A stretch of DNA of 64,000 nt from Gilliamella sp. wkB112 (lineage in GTDB: Bacteria; Pseudomonadota; Gammaproteobacteria; Enterobacterales; Orbaceae). Positions 17,757 to 25,703 of the stretch are shown in pieces. The stretch covers positions 186,001 to 250,000 of the forward strand of contig NZ_LZGL01000009.1 in the NCBI RefSeq assembly GCF_001690685.1. The letters run 5' to 3'. Within the stretch, counting starts at the first letter, position 1, and the number at the start of each line of letters is the position of its first letter. The position numbers and the translations under genes were made by a program. Below the pieces are notes generated by a model. It saw nothing but the letters and a program-made list of their open reading frames with translations. It was not told the origin of the DNA and made no database searches.

Positions 17757-18635
17757 CTATATGTTATTTTTATTCATATATTGTTTATGTGTAACACTGT
17801 TACTTTCTATTGTATGATTCAAATTCCTTAATAAAACACTAGGGTTATATTGTACTAGCATTAAATAGATAATATCTAAAATGAATAATTGGCATATTCT
17901 GGCTAAACCGTTATGACCCTGTAATGGATCTTTAAATACTGGCGAATATAGGACTAGATCAGATAATTTCTGCAGTTTTGAATTGATATTACTGGTTATT
18001 CCAATAATAGTAGATTTGTTTTTCTTTGCAATTTCAATGGAAGAAATCAATTCTAAAGAGTTTCCCGAAGTAGAAATTACAATAATTAAGCTATTAGACG
18101 ATAAATGAGTTGATGCTACTGACATTAAATGAAAATCATTATATGTTTCACTATAAATTCCTAGTCTTAATAATTTATGATTAAAATCAAGACATATTGG
18201 ATAAGATCCCCCCACACCAAACAATAAAATTTTTTCTTTTTCTAAAATGAGTTTTACAACTTGCGATATTTTTTCTTCATTTATCAGTGATATTGTTTCT
18301 TTGATAGAGGTGATTAAATTAACCTCAATGTTTTTAACAATATTATTAAATGAATTTCCTTCTGTTAAATTTAATTGAAGGTAATCATTACTTTTAAAAT
18401 AATTTAGTAATAATTTTTTCAATTCTTTAAATCCTGAACACCCTAACTTTTTGGCTATTTTTACAATTAGTGATTTAGAAATATTTAAAGTGTCAGCAAT
18501 TTCTTTAATTGAAGTATTTTCTGTTAAATTTTTAGGAATAAATAACCAATTAATAATTACAATTTCTGTTCTATTCAATGTATTAACTAATAATTTTAGC
18601 TTAGCAATTTTTTTTAACTCATCTTCAATCATCAT
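17757..18635 (-). CDS. MurR/RpiR family transcriptional regulator
   Basis: A 292-residue regulator with an N-terminal RpiR-type helix-turn-helix (about 20-80: SIKEIADTLNISKSLIVKIAKKLG) and a C-terminal SIS sugar-phosphate binding domain (about 125-250; ILLFGVGGSYPICLDF and IVISTSGNSLELISSIEIAK). Such proteins sense phosphosugars made by the pathway they control. It lies divergently beside the mannose-family PTS operon, with a 320-base intergenic region containing repeated TTGTAAACT motifs, so it most likely regulates that operon. The N-terminal region is slightly unusual, with IIN WLFIPKN in place of the common start. Confidence 0.88.
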   Translation of the reverse strand: MMIEDELKKIAKLKLLVNTLNRTEIVIINWLFIPKNLTENTSIKEIADTLNISKSLIVKIAKKLGCSGFKELKKLLLNYFKSNDYLQLNLTEGNSFNNIVKNIEVNLITSIKETISLINEEKISQVVKLILEKEKILLFGVGGSYPICLDFNHKLLRLGIYSETYNDFHLMSVASTHLSSNSLIIVISTSGNSLELISSIEIAKKNKSTIIGITSNINSKLQKLSDLVLYSPVFKDPLQGHNGLARICQLFILDIIYLMLVQYNPSVLLRNLNHTIESNSVTHKQYMNKNNI

Positions 18636-18955
18636 AATAATTACTCATTTAAAAAGTTTAATTTTTTATGCATCATACCACAATACTTTTTGTATGTTCA
18701 CATCTTCTAAAAAACACTTCATTTTTCACTAAATATACAATTATTGTAAACTATTTACTTGGTTTCACATATTCCACAATCAAGGCTATTAATCAACTAT
18801 TTTTAATTAAAATTAATTTATTGTTTTAATTCATATAGATAAATAATAAACCAGATTGCTAAATGTGATAATTGTCTCAAAAACAAAAAAATAAAGTTTC
18901 CATTTATTATTTATATTGTAAACTTTATTATAAATATTAGCTTAAGGAGAATTAA
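18636..18955. promoter_or_regulatory. divergent promoter region of the mannose-family PTS operon
   Basis: This 320-base region separates the RpiR gene from the PTS operon. The motif TTGTAAACT occurs twice in the same orientation, at about 18744 and 18917, each followed by an A/T run. These are candidate operators for the RpiR protein. AAGGAGAATTAA gives a strong ribosome-binding site before the EIIA gene. Confidence 0.5.
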
Positions 18956-19345
18956 ATGAATAAGACTAAAGTCATTGTTATTACTCATGGTGATTTAGTT
19001 AATGGTCTAATTAAAACTTGTGAGATGTTTGCCGGAAAACTATCAGATACCTACGGTATTTCTGTACAACCTGGCGATACGATAGAAAAAATAGCTCAAC
19101 AACTAGAAGAAATTGTAATCAACAATGAAGGTGTCGAATTTATTATCTGTGTGGATATTTTAGGTGGCACTCCCTTCAATGTAGCCTGTTTACAAAAAAA
19201 GAAGAACTCTAATATTCACATAATCACAGGGGTGAATCTTCCAATACTATTATTTTTATCTTTGGAAAGAGATTCTTATTCAACCATCAATGAAATGAAA
19301 GATTGTTTAATGTCTGAAATACAAAATTCAATTAAGTTTGTTTAA
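18956..19345 (+). CDS. PTS mannose/fructose/sorbose family EIIA
   Basis: A 129-residue EIIA of the mannose-type phosphotransferase family. The phosphorylated His10 lies in VIVITHGDLVNGLI, and the DILGGTPFNVACL block (about 64-76) is characteristic. It takes the phosphoryl group from HPr and passes it to EIIB in the cytoplasm. It is the first gene of an operon EIIA-EIIB-EIIC-EIID-dehydrogenase-SDR-epimerase-SIS isomerase, with short gaps throughout. The strong AAGGAG site sets the start. Substrate is unknown; neighbouring enzymes point to a polyol or ketose. Confidence 0.92.
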   Translation: MNKTKVIVITHGDLVNGLIKTCEMFAGKLSDTYGISVQPGDTIEKIAQQLEEIVINNEGVEFIICVDILGGTPFNVACLQKKKNSNIHIITGVNLPILLFLSLERDSYSTINEMKDCLMSEIQNSIKFV

Positions 19346-19361
19346 AAAGTGAGGAAAACAA

Positions 19362-19838
19362 ATGAGCGAAATAAGTTTGATAAGAATTGATGACCGATTA
19401 ATACACGGTCAGGTGATGACAAGATGGGTTAAACATGTTGAAACCACAACTATTTTGATAATTGATGATGATTTAGTCAACGATGATTTTATGGTTTCAG
19501 TTTTGGAAATGTCAGTACCTAAGGGTATCAAATTGAAAGTAGTTAATATTGCGTCTGCGATATCTCTTCTAACCGTTAATGCAGATGATGAAAAATATTT
19601 AATTTTAACTAAAAGTCCAAACCCATTATTAAAGTTGGCACAAAACAATGTGCCTATAACTAACATAATTTTAGGTGGAATGGGAGTAAACAGTATTCGT
19701 AAAAATTTTTATAGAAATTTAGCAGCGTCTGATGAAGAGATAGCCTCTTTTAAAGCACTAATAGAATTAGGGATTTGTATTGAAATTCAAGCAATTCCGA
19801 GTGATAAAGCAATAGATTTATCATCGATTATTAAATAA
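19362..19838 (+). CDS. PTS mannose/fructose/sorbose family EIIB
   Basis: A 158-residue EIIB of the mannose/sorbose family. The active-site His is in IRIDDRLIHGQVMTRW (about residue 15), the standard signature. It accepts phosphate from EIIA and donates it to the incoming sugar at the EIIC/EIID channel. LGGMGVNSIRKNFYRNLAASDEE matches the C-terminal part of the family. It is separated by 16 bases from EIIA and 15 from EIIC. EIIA and EIIB are separate chains, as in sorbose-type systems and unlike E. coli ManX. Confidence 0.92.
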   Translation: MSEISLIRIDDRLIHGQVMTRWVKHVETTTILIIDDDLVNDDFMVSVLEMSVPKGIKLKVVNIASAISLLTVNADDEKYLILTKSPNPLLKLAQNNVPITNIILGGMGVNSIRKNFYRNLAASDEEIASFKALIELGICIEIQAIPSDKAIDLSSIIK

Positions 19839-19853
19839 TTAACAGGAGGATTT

Positions 19854-20591
19854 ATGTTACTTTCTGCAATCTTAGTTTGTTTAATTGCTACTTGTAGTTG
19901 TTGGTGGTTTAGTCACTTAATCACAAGAACTTGGCTATACCCAATTATATCGGGTTTTATTGTGGCATTGGCCTTAGGAGAACCGATAGAAGGAATGAAA
20001 GCAGCAGCATATATTAATTTAGCCTATTTAGGTTGGATGACAGTAGGAGGCACTATGCCGGGAAATTTACCTGTTGCCTCTGTATTTGGAACTGCTATGA
20101 CTATTTTAAGTAAAGCAAATCCTTCTACTGCAGTCGTATTTGCTGTGCCATTTTCATTATTAGGTATTTTGTCTTGGCAAGTATCAATGAGTATTAATGC
20201 AATATGGGTAAATAAAGCTGAAGCATTTTTAAATAAAGGAAATATAACTGGAATGAGGATGATGAACTATATTCCATCATTTTTTGTTTCCTTGATTCTA
20301 AATGGTATTCCTGCATTTATTTTAGTTTATTTTGGTGCTGAATATATGCAAGGATTTTTGGAACATATACCAAATCATTTAGTCTCTGCTTTTGAAGTTG
20401 TTGGTGGCATTATGCCAGCATTAGGTATTGCTATGTTGGTTTCATTTTTAGGTAAAAAACACCTAATGCCTTATTTCTTTCTAGGTTTTTTCGCAGTGGC
20501 ATATTTAAAAATAGATATTATGGGATTAGCTATTTTTGCAGCAATAATTGCGATTATTAGCAACATGCTTACAAGCCAAAAAGAACATTAA
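19854..20591 (+). CDS. PTS mannose/fructose/sorbose family EIIC
   Basis: A 245-residue channel subunit with multiple membrane helices. Typical features are the early IISGFIVALALGEPIEGMKAAAY-like segment, GGTMPGNLPVASVFGTA (about 62-78) and the C-terminal VVGGIMPALGIAMLVSFL followed by KKHLMPYFFLGF. With EIID it forms the membrane translocator. AGGAGG precedes the ATG. The length is near the lower end of the family but the protein looks complete. Confidence 0.92.
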   Translation: MLLSAILVCLIATCSCWWFSHLITRTWLYPIISGFIVALALGEPIEGMKAAAYINLAYLGWMTVGGTMPGNLPVASVFGTAMTILSKANPSTAVVFAVPFSLLGILSWQVSMSINAIWVNKAEAFLNKGNITGMRMMNYIPSFFVSLILNGIPAFILVYFGAEYMQGFLEHIPNHLVSAFEVVGGIMPALGIAMLVSFLGKKHLMPYFFLGFFAVAYLKIDIMGLAIFAAIIAIISNMLTSQKEH

Positions 20592-20644
20592 TAATCAATA
20601 CATTTTATTAGAAATATTGTTTTGACAGATTTAAGGAAAACATT

Positions 20645-21469
20645 ATGAATAACCAATCTATTTTGACAAAAAAAGAATTATTAAAAACATGGGCTCTAAA
20701 TTATAGTTCTGAAACAGCCTATAACTATGAGCGATTGCAAGCATTAGGACAAACAAATGCTATGGTTCCTATTATTAGGAAACTATACCCAAATGATAAA
20801 ACAAAACAATGTGAAGAATTAAAGAAATATTTAACTTTCTTTAATACAGAACCTTCTTTTTGTGGTTTAGGAATAACAGGTATAACTGTTGCAATGGAAG
20901 AAGCAAGGGCTAAAGATGGAGATGTATCACCGGAATCAATTGCTTCTATTCGTTCAGGACTTATGGGTCCTGTAGCAGGGATAGGCGACACATTTCAAGC
21001 GATTGTTTATTCTATTCTCGCCGCGGTTGCATGTAATTTAGCTGTCGAAGGTAATATTTTAGGTCCAATTTTATTCGAAGTTTTTTATAAAACGATAATG
21101 ATTGTCATAAGTTTAAACATGTTTTTTATAGGATATAAAAAAGGGAAATCCTTTATTCTCGATATTCTAAAAAAAGGAATGATGGATAAACTTACTGATA
21201 TGTTTGGCTTAATTGGGCTAATGGTTGTTGGAGGGATGGCTGCATCCAGAGTCGCAGTTTATACTCCACTTAAATTCCAAGTCGGTAACATTGTTATCAC
21301 ATTTCAAGACATCCTTAATACTTTAATTCCATGTTTAATCCCATTATTAATAACGTTAGGAGTTTTATATATGGTTAACAAAAAAATAAAACCCAACACC
21401 ATGATTTTAGTTATTTTTATTGTTGGCATTGTAGGCTCTTACACAAGTATCTTGAATGTTATTAAGTAA
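20645..21469 (+). CDS. PTS mannose/fructose/sorbose family EIID
   Basis: A 274-residue EIID subunit. The N-terminal cytoplasmic part (SSETAYNYERLQALGQTNAMVPI and FFNTEPSFCGLGITGITVAMEE) and the GLMGPVAGIGDTFQAIVYSILAA block are diagnostic, followed by several membrane helices. It pairs with EIIC to bind and move the substrate. The gene starts 53 bases after EIIC, with AAGGAAAAC as ribosome-binding site, and the dehydrogenase gene follows 21 bases later. Confidence 0.92.
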   Translation: MNNQSILTKKELLKTWALNYSSETAYNYERLQALGQTNAMVPIIRKLYPNDKTKQCEELKKYLTFFNTEPSFCGLGITGITVAMEEARAKDGDVSPESIASIRSGLMGPVAGIGDTFQAIVYSILAAVACNLAVEGNILGPILFEVFYKTIMIVISLNMFFIGYKKGKSFILDILKKGMMDKLTDMFGLIGLMVVGGMAASRVAVYTPLKFQVGNIVITFQDILNTLIPCLIPLLITLGVLYMVNKKIKPNTMILVIFIVGIVGSYTSILNVIK

Positions 21470-21490
21470 AATATAAGAGAGGATTATTTT

Positions 21491-22534
21491 ATGGATGTAT
21501 TAGCTCTAACTGGAATTGGGCAATTAGAATATGAAAAACGCCCTATTCCTCAACCCAAACAACATGAGGTTTTAGTAAAAATTAAAGCTGCAGGTATTTG
21601 TGGTTCAGATATTCCTAGAACATTTACTACCGGGGCTTATCATTACCCACTCGTTCTTGGGCATGAATTTTCGGGTGTTATCGAAAAAGTAGGTGGTGAA
21701 GTAGAACCGTCCATCATTGGCAAAAAAGTAGCTGTTTTTCCATTAATACCATGTAATAAATGTATTTTTTGTGCTGAAAAATATTATGCACGATGCACAA
21801 ATTATAGTTATTTTGGCTCAAGACAAGATGGAGCATTCTCTGAATATGTAGTTGTTCCTGAATTTAATTTAATTTTTTTAGAAGATGACGCTGATTTAAC
21901 CGCTTCGGCAATGATCGAACCGGCTGCTGTTAGCTTACATGCAATAAGAAATGCACATTTAGATATGAATGACAATGTGGTTATTTATGGAGCTGGTCCA
22001 ATAGGAATTATGGTTGCTAGATGGGCATATTTATATGGTGCGAATAAAGTTCTTTTAATAGATATAGATCAAAGAAAAACAGATTTTTGTAAGTCTATAG
22101 GTTTTAAGTATGTTTGTAACGCTAAAGAAGAAGATCCAATTAAATGGGTAATGAATCAAACAAATGATATAGGTGCAAATGTTTGTATAGAAGGTACTGG
22201 TTCCTCTAGTGGATTTAATAATGCATTGATGTCTTGTGCAATTATGGGGAAAGTAATCATGCTAGGTAATCCTCATGGAGATATGACTATTTCGAGACAA
22301 GTGTACGATAAATTTATGCGAAAAGAAGCAACTATAAAAGGTACATTCAATTCAGTGTATAAAAAATATCCTCATGATGAATGGGTTGAAGCTGCGCGAG
22401 CAATATATGAAGAAAGATTAAAAGTAAAAGATTTAATTTCTCATAAAGTTCCACTGGAAAAATTGAAAGATATGTTTTTCACTATCAAAGAAGGTAAAGA
22501 ATTTACTTGCAAAGTATTGTTCGTGAATGATTAA
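21491..22534 (+). CDS. zinc-dependent polyol-phosphate dehydrogenase, GatD-like
   Basis: A 347-residue medium-chain alcohol dehydrogenase. The catalytic-zinc site is in GICGSDIPR and LGHEFSG, the structural-zinc Cys cluster in PCNKCIFCAEKYYARC, and the NAD-binding fold in VVIYGAGPIGIMVARWA. The stretch GSDIPRTFTTGAYHYPLVLGHEFSG resembles galactitol-1-phosphate 5-dehydrogenase (GatD) more than free-sorbitol dehydrogenase. It should therefore oxidise a polyol phosphate delivered by the PTS, or run in reverse on a ketose phosphate, as SorE does. It is embedded in the PTS operon. Substrate cannot be fixed from sequence. Confidence 0.85.
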   Translation: MDVLALTGIGQLEYEKRPIPQPKQHEVLVKIKAAGICGSDIPRTFTTGAYHYPLVLGHEFSGVIEKVGGEVEPSIIGKKVAVFPLIPCNKCIFCAEKYYARCTNYSYFGSRQDGAFSEYVVVPEFNLIFLEDDADLTASAMIEPAAVSLHAIRNAHLDMNDNVVIYGAGPIGIMVARWAYLYGANKVLLIDIDQRKTDFCKSIGFKYVCNAKEEDPIKWVMNQTNDIGANVCIEGTGSSSGFNNALMSCAIMGKVIMLGNPHGDMTISRQVYDKFMRKEATIKGTFNSVYKKYPHDEWVEAARAIYEERLKVKDLISHKVPLEKLKDMFFTIKEGKEFTCKVLFVND

Positions 22535-22547
22535 AAGGTTAATAATT

Positions 22548-23330
22548 ATGAATAATATATTGAGTGATAAAGTATCTATCATAACTGGTGGAGGTAGTGG
22601 AATAGGTGCTGCTATAGCAATAAAATTTGCAAATTTAGCAGCTAAAGTTGCTATTTTCGATGTTGACGAAAAAAATGGCAAAAAAATTGTTTCACAAATT
22701 GAGAAATCAGGAGGTACCGCTTCTTATTATAATGTAGATGTTTCAAATAAAGAACAAATTACTGCCGCAGTTAATGAAGTCATGAAAGTTTATGGCAATA
22801 TTAACTCTTGGATTAATTCTGCTGGTGTTTCTAAAATTATTCCTTTTTTGGATTGCTCTGAATCATTATGGGATCAAACCATTAATGTTAATCTTAAAGG
22901 TACCTTCTTATGTTGCCAAGTCGCAATCAAAAATATGCTTCCTAAAGGAGGAAGCATAATAAATTTTTCTTCTGTCGCTGGGAAAAAACCTTGTACTGAA
23001 CAAACAGCATATTGCGCAAGTAAGTATGGCGTTATTGGTTTGAGTCAGAGTATAGCAAAAGAATTTGCTAATAAAAATATTAGAGTAAATGTTATTTGTC
23101 CTGGTATTGTTGAAACGCCATTATGGGATAAAGGATTACGTGATGAATATGCAATTAAAAGAGGACTGAAACCTGATGAAGTCATGGATTATTTTCTTAA
23201 AGAAATTCCTATGGAAAGGTTATGTTCTTATCAAGACATCGTAAATACTGCCATTTTTTTAACCACTGACATGTCTAGTTATCTTACAGGGCAATCAATA
23301 AATTTAGTGGGAGGAGCATGGATGGATTAA
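22548..23330 (+). CDS. SDR family oxidoreductase
   Basis: A 260-residue classical short-chain dehydrogenase with TGGGSGIGAAIAIK (cofactor site), NSAGVSK, the catalytic Ser in INFSSVAG and the YCASK motif, and an ending GQSINLVGGAWMD. I start it at the ATG at 22548, which has AAAAGG upstream; an earlier ATG at 22527 overlaps the previous gene's stop. Asp in FDVDEKN suggests NAD rather than NADP. Sorbose operons pair an SDR glucitol-6-phosphate dehydrogenase (SorD) with a zinc enzyme and the same PTS type, so a similar two-step redox conversion is plausible here. Confidence 0.87.
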   Translation: MNNILSDKVSIITGGGSGIGAAIAIKFANLAAKVAIFDVDEKNGKKIVSQIEKSGGTASYYNVDVSNKEQITAAVNEVMKVYGNINSWINSAGVSKIIPFLDCSESLWDQTINVNLKGTFLCCQVAIKNMLPKGGSIINFSSVAGKKPCTEQTAYCASKYGVIGLSQSIAKEFANKNIRVNVICPGIVETPLWDKGLRDEYAIKRGLKPDEVMDYFLKEIPMERLCSYQDIVNTAIFLTTDMSSYLTGQSINLVGGAWMD

Positions 23331-23405
23331 ACCTAATTTTTTAGATTTTTGAATATACGATTTAACTGCATGTTTGTGCTTAACATAAAGTGAGGTAATT
23401 AGTTT

Positions 23406-24098
23406 ATGACTAATAAAAATATAATGATAGCTCCTTCATTAATGTGTATGGATTTAACTAAATTTTCAGAACAATTGACTTTTTTAGACGATAAAGTCGA
23501 TTATTACCATGTAGACATAATGGATGGGCATTTTGTTCCAAATATTACTTTAAGTCCTTTTTTTGTTAGTGAAGTAAAAAAAATAGCAAAGAAACCAATT
23601 GATTGTCATTTAATGGTGACTGACCCAATCAATTATATTGATGAATTGGGAGCAAGAGGCGCCGATATTATTTCTTTACAAGTTGAAACTTTAGATGGCA
23701 AAGCTTTTCGAATAATCGATAAAATCAAAAAAAATGGTATGAAATGTGGGTTAGTATTTAATCCAAACTCATCTATCGAATTAGCTCAGTATTATATCGA
23801 ACTTGCCGATATCGTTACAATCATGACCGTTGATCCCGGGTTTGCAGGACAACCATTCATTGAAAACATGTTATTAAAAATAAAAGAATTTAAAAAATAT
23901 AAAGAAGAGAAAAAGTTAAAATATATTATCTCAATTGATGGGGGATGCAATCATAAAACTTTTTCTAAATTATTAAATGCTGGTGCAGAATCATTAATTG
24001 TCGGTTCATCTGGATTCTTTGGTTATGATTCAGATATAACAAAGGCTTGGAAAATAATGACTGAGTATTTAAACACTTCTAAATCACAATTAAATTAA
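23406..24098 (+). CDS. ribulose-phosphate 3-epimerase family enzyme (RPE/AlsE-like)
   Basis: A 230-residue TIM-barrel epimerase. Family motifs are clear: APSLMCMDL near the N-terminus, VDIMDGHFVPNIT (metal and acid/base site), HLMVTDP, MTVDPGFAGQPF, and SIDGGCN followed by LIVGSSGFFG at the phosphate site. It interconverts ribulose-5-P and xylulose-5-P, or allulose-6-P and fructose-6-P. Cluster-embedded copies like this one are usually dedicated to a sugar pathway rather than the housekeeping Rpe. It is separated by 75 bases from the SDR gene and has a moderate GAGGTAAT site. Confidence 0.88.
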   Translation: MTNKNIMIAPSLMCMDLTKFSEQLTFLDDKVDYYHVDIMDGHFVPNITLSPFFVSEVKKIAKKPIDCHLMVTDPINYIDELGARGADIISLQVETLDGKAFRIIDKIKKNGMKCGLVFNPNSSIELAQYYIELADIVTIMTVDPGFAGQPFIENMLLKIKEFKKYKEEKKLKYIISIDGGCNHKTFSKLLNAGAESLIVGSSGFFGYDSDITKAWKIMTEYLNTSKSQLN

Positions 24099-24115
24099 TA
24101 ATGATTGGAGGTTGT

Positions 24116-24682
24116 ATGAATGATATTTCTTATAAAAAAATAACAAATGACATAATAAATGAGTTAAAAGCAACACTAGAAGTTATAAATGAAAATGATG
24201 TTAATCAGTTAATAAATGAAATTTTTAGAGCAGAAAAAGTATTTTTCGTCGGGGTTGGTCGAGTTTTATTATCCTTGAAAAGTATAGCAAAAAGGTTAGC
24301 TCATTTAGGTATAACTTCGGTTATAGTTGGCGATATAACTGAACCAGCAATTACCAATAAAGATCTCCTCATAATTGGTTCTGGAAGTGGCAATACTCTG
24401 TTTCCTGTTGCTATTGCCAAAAAAGCAAAAGAGTTCAATGCCAAAATAGTTCATATAGGTTCTAATCCGCATAGTAAATTAACAGAACTTGTTGATTTAT
24501 TTGTAAGAATACCAGTTAAAACTAAACTTTCATTAGCTGATGAAATACAATCAATACAACCGATGACATCATTATTTGAGCAATCTTTGTTGCTTTTAGG
24601 CGATATTATTGCATTAAAGATTATCCGCATCGATGGATTAAATATGAATGATCTTTGGCAATATCATGCGAATTTAGAGTGA
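24116..24682 (+). CDS. SIS-domain sugar-phosphate isomerase (6-phospho-3-hexuloisomerase-like)
   Basis: A 188-residue single SIS-domain protein. VFFVGVGRVLLSLKSIAKRLAH and LIIGSGSGNTLFPVAIAKKAKE are the two SIS signatures, and SIQPMTSLFEQSLLLLGD resembles the HxlB family, which isomerises 3-hexulose-6-phosphate to fructose-6-phosphate. I place the start at 24116 because TTGGAGG lies directly upstream; an in-frame ATG at 24101 has no such site. No 3-hexulose-6-phosphate synthase is encoded nearby, so formaldehyde fixation is unlikely and a ketose-phosphate isomerase role in this PTS pathway fits better. Confidence 0.82.
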   Translation: MNDISYKKITNDIINELKATLEVINENDVNQLINEIFRAEKVFFVGVGRVLLSLKSIAKRLAHLGITSVIVGDITEPAITNKDLLIIGSGSGNTLFPVAIAKKAKEFNAKIVHIGSNPHSKLTELVDLFVRIPVKTKLSLADEIQSIQPMTSLFEQSLLLLGDIIALKIIRIDGLNMNDLWQYHANLE

Positions 24683-24783
24683 TAAATAATATTATCAACA
24701 TAGTTAATTTAATATGCTGGCAATCACTTTATTATTTATAAGTTTTTTATTGGTAATTAATCATATTGAGGAAATAATAGACT

Positions 24784-25371
24784 ATGTATATTGAAAAGAT
24801 AAAAGCTGAATTGGAACAATCAGCCGATGTATTAACAAAATTCATGAATGAAGGATCAAACTTAAATTTAATTGAGTCTGCAGCATTAATTATTGCTAAT
24901 GCATTTAAATCAAAAAAGAAAGTTTTATCATGTGGTAATGGAGGTTCTCATTGTGATGCTATGCATTTTGCAGAGGAACTAACTGGAAGATATAGACAAA
25001 ATAGACCAGCTTATCCAGCTATTGCAATTTCGGATGTTAGTCATATCTCTTGTGTAGCTAATGATTTTGGTTATGATCATATTTTTTCTAGATATCTTGA
25101 AGGTGTGGGGCAAAAAGGAGATGTACTTCTTTGTTTATCAGGCTCAGGAAATTCGAAAAATGTTATTCAGGCAATGAAGACGGCAAAAGAAATTGGATTA
25201 ACGACTATTGCGTTAACAGGTAATGACGGAGGTTTAATGGCTCCGCTTGCTGATGTAGAAATTAGAATTCCTCATCATGGATATGCTGATAGAATTCAAG
25301 AAGTGCATATTAAAATTGTTCATATATTAATTATGTTAATTGAAATAGAGATGAAAAATTGTCATATTTAA
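24784..25371 (+). CDS. gmhA: sedoheptulose-7-phosphate isomerase, GmhA-type
   Basis: A 195-residue SIS-domain protein that matches E. coli GmhA over nearly its full length, including [38 protein letters not shown] and [20 protein letters not shown]. GmhA makes glycero-manno-heptose-7-phosphate for the LPS inner core. It is the last gene of the PTS run, 101 bases after the previous gene, and so may have its own promoter. Its location in a sugar-catabolic cluster is unusual: it is either the only LPS gmhA in an odd place or a second, pathway-specific copy. Confidence 0.92.
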   Translation: MYIEKIKAELEQSADVLTKFMNEGSNLNLIESAALIIANAFKSKKKVLSCGNGGSHCDAMHFAEELTGRYRQNRPAYPAIAISDVSHISCVANDFGYDHIFSRYLEGVGQKGDVLLCLSGSGNSKNVIQAMKTAKEIGLTTIALTGNDGGLMAPLADVEIRIPHHGYADRIQEVHIKIVHILIMLIEIEMKNCHI

Positions 25372-25703
25372 ATTGCACATCTGATATTCAAATTGAACGA
25401 GTATCAAATGAAAAATAACTTTTAAATAATCCTTTTATTAAGTTGTAATTAAATATATTGTTGATTAGATCCTTACCATTCTGTTTATGGAATAATTGCA
25501 TCAATGTGTCAACTTTTTGCTTTTCAGCCAAATATGTGAAGATAATTTAAGTAACCATGGAAAATTTGGATAGTAATAAAAGACCAGAATAAAAAACATC
25601 TGGAAAGTTTTTTACTCATCGGACACTCATTTTGTGAAAGTGAGCACCGATGAATAATAATTGTATATCTATAAAATTAAATTATAAAAACTAATATTTA
25701 CGA
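25372..25703. terminator. intergenic region with terminator-like hairpin at 25617-25653
   Basis: These 330 bases lie between the convergent gmhA and GH4 genes. The inverted repeat TCATCGG ... CCGATGA, with an inner CACTCA/TGAG pairing, occupies 25617-25653 and probably terminates one or both transcripts. The rest shows no gene. Confidence 0.6.

Noticed and set aside
18956-23330. Naming the operon sorFBAMED (L-sorbose)
   Set aside because: The gene set is similar, but the zinc enzyme looks GatD-like, the regulator is RpiR rather than SorC, and extra enzymes are present; substrate naming would be overclaiming.
24116-24682. Formaldehyde fixation by HxlB
   Set aside because: No hexulose-6-phosphate synthase (HxlA) gene is nearby; the epimerase has RPE rather than HxlA motifs.
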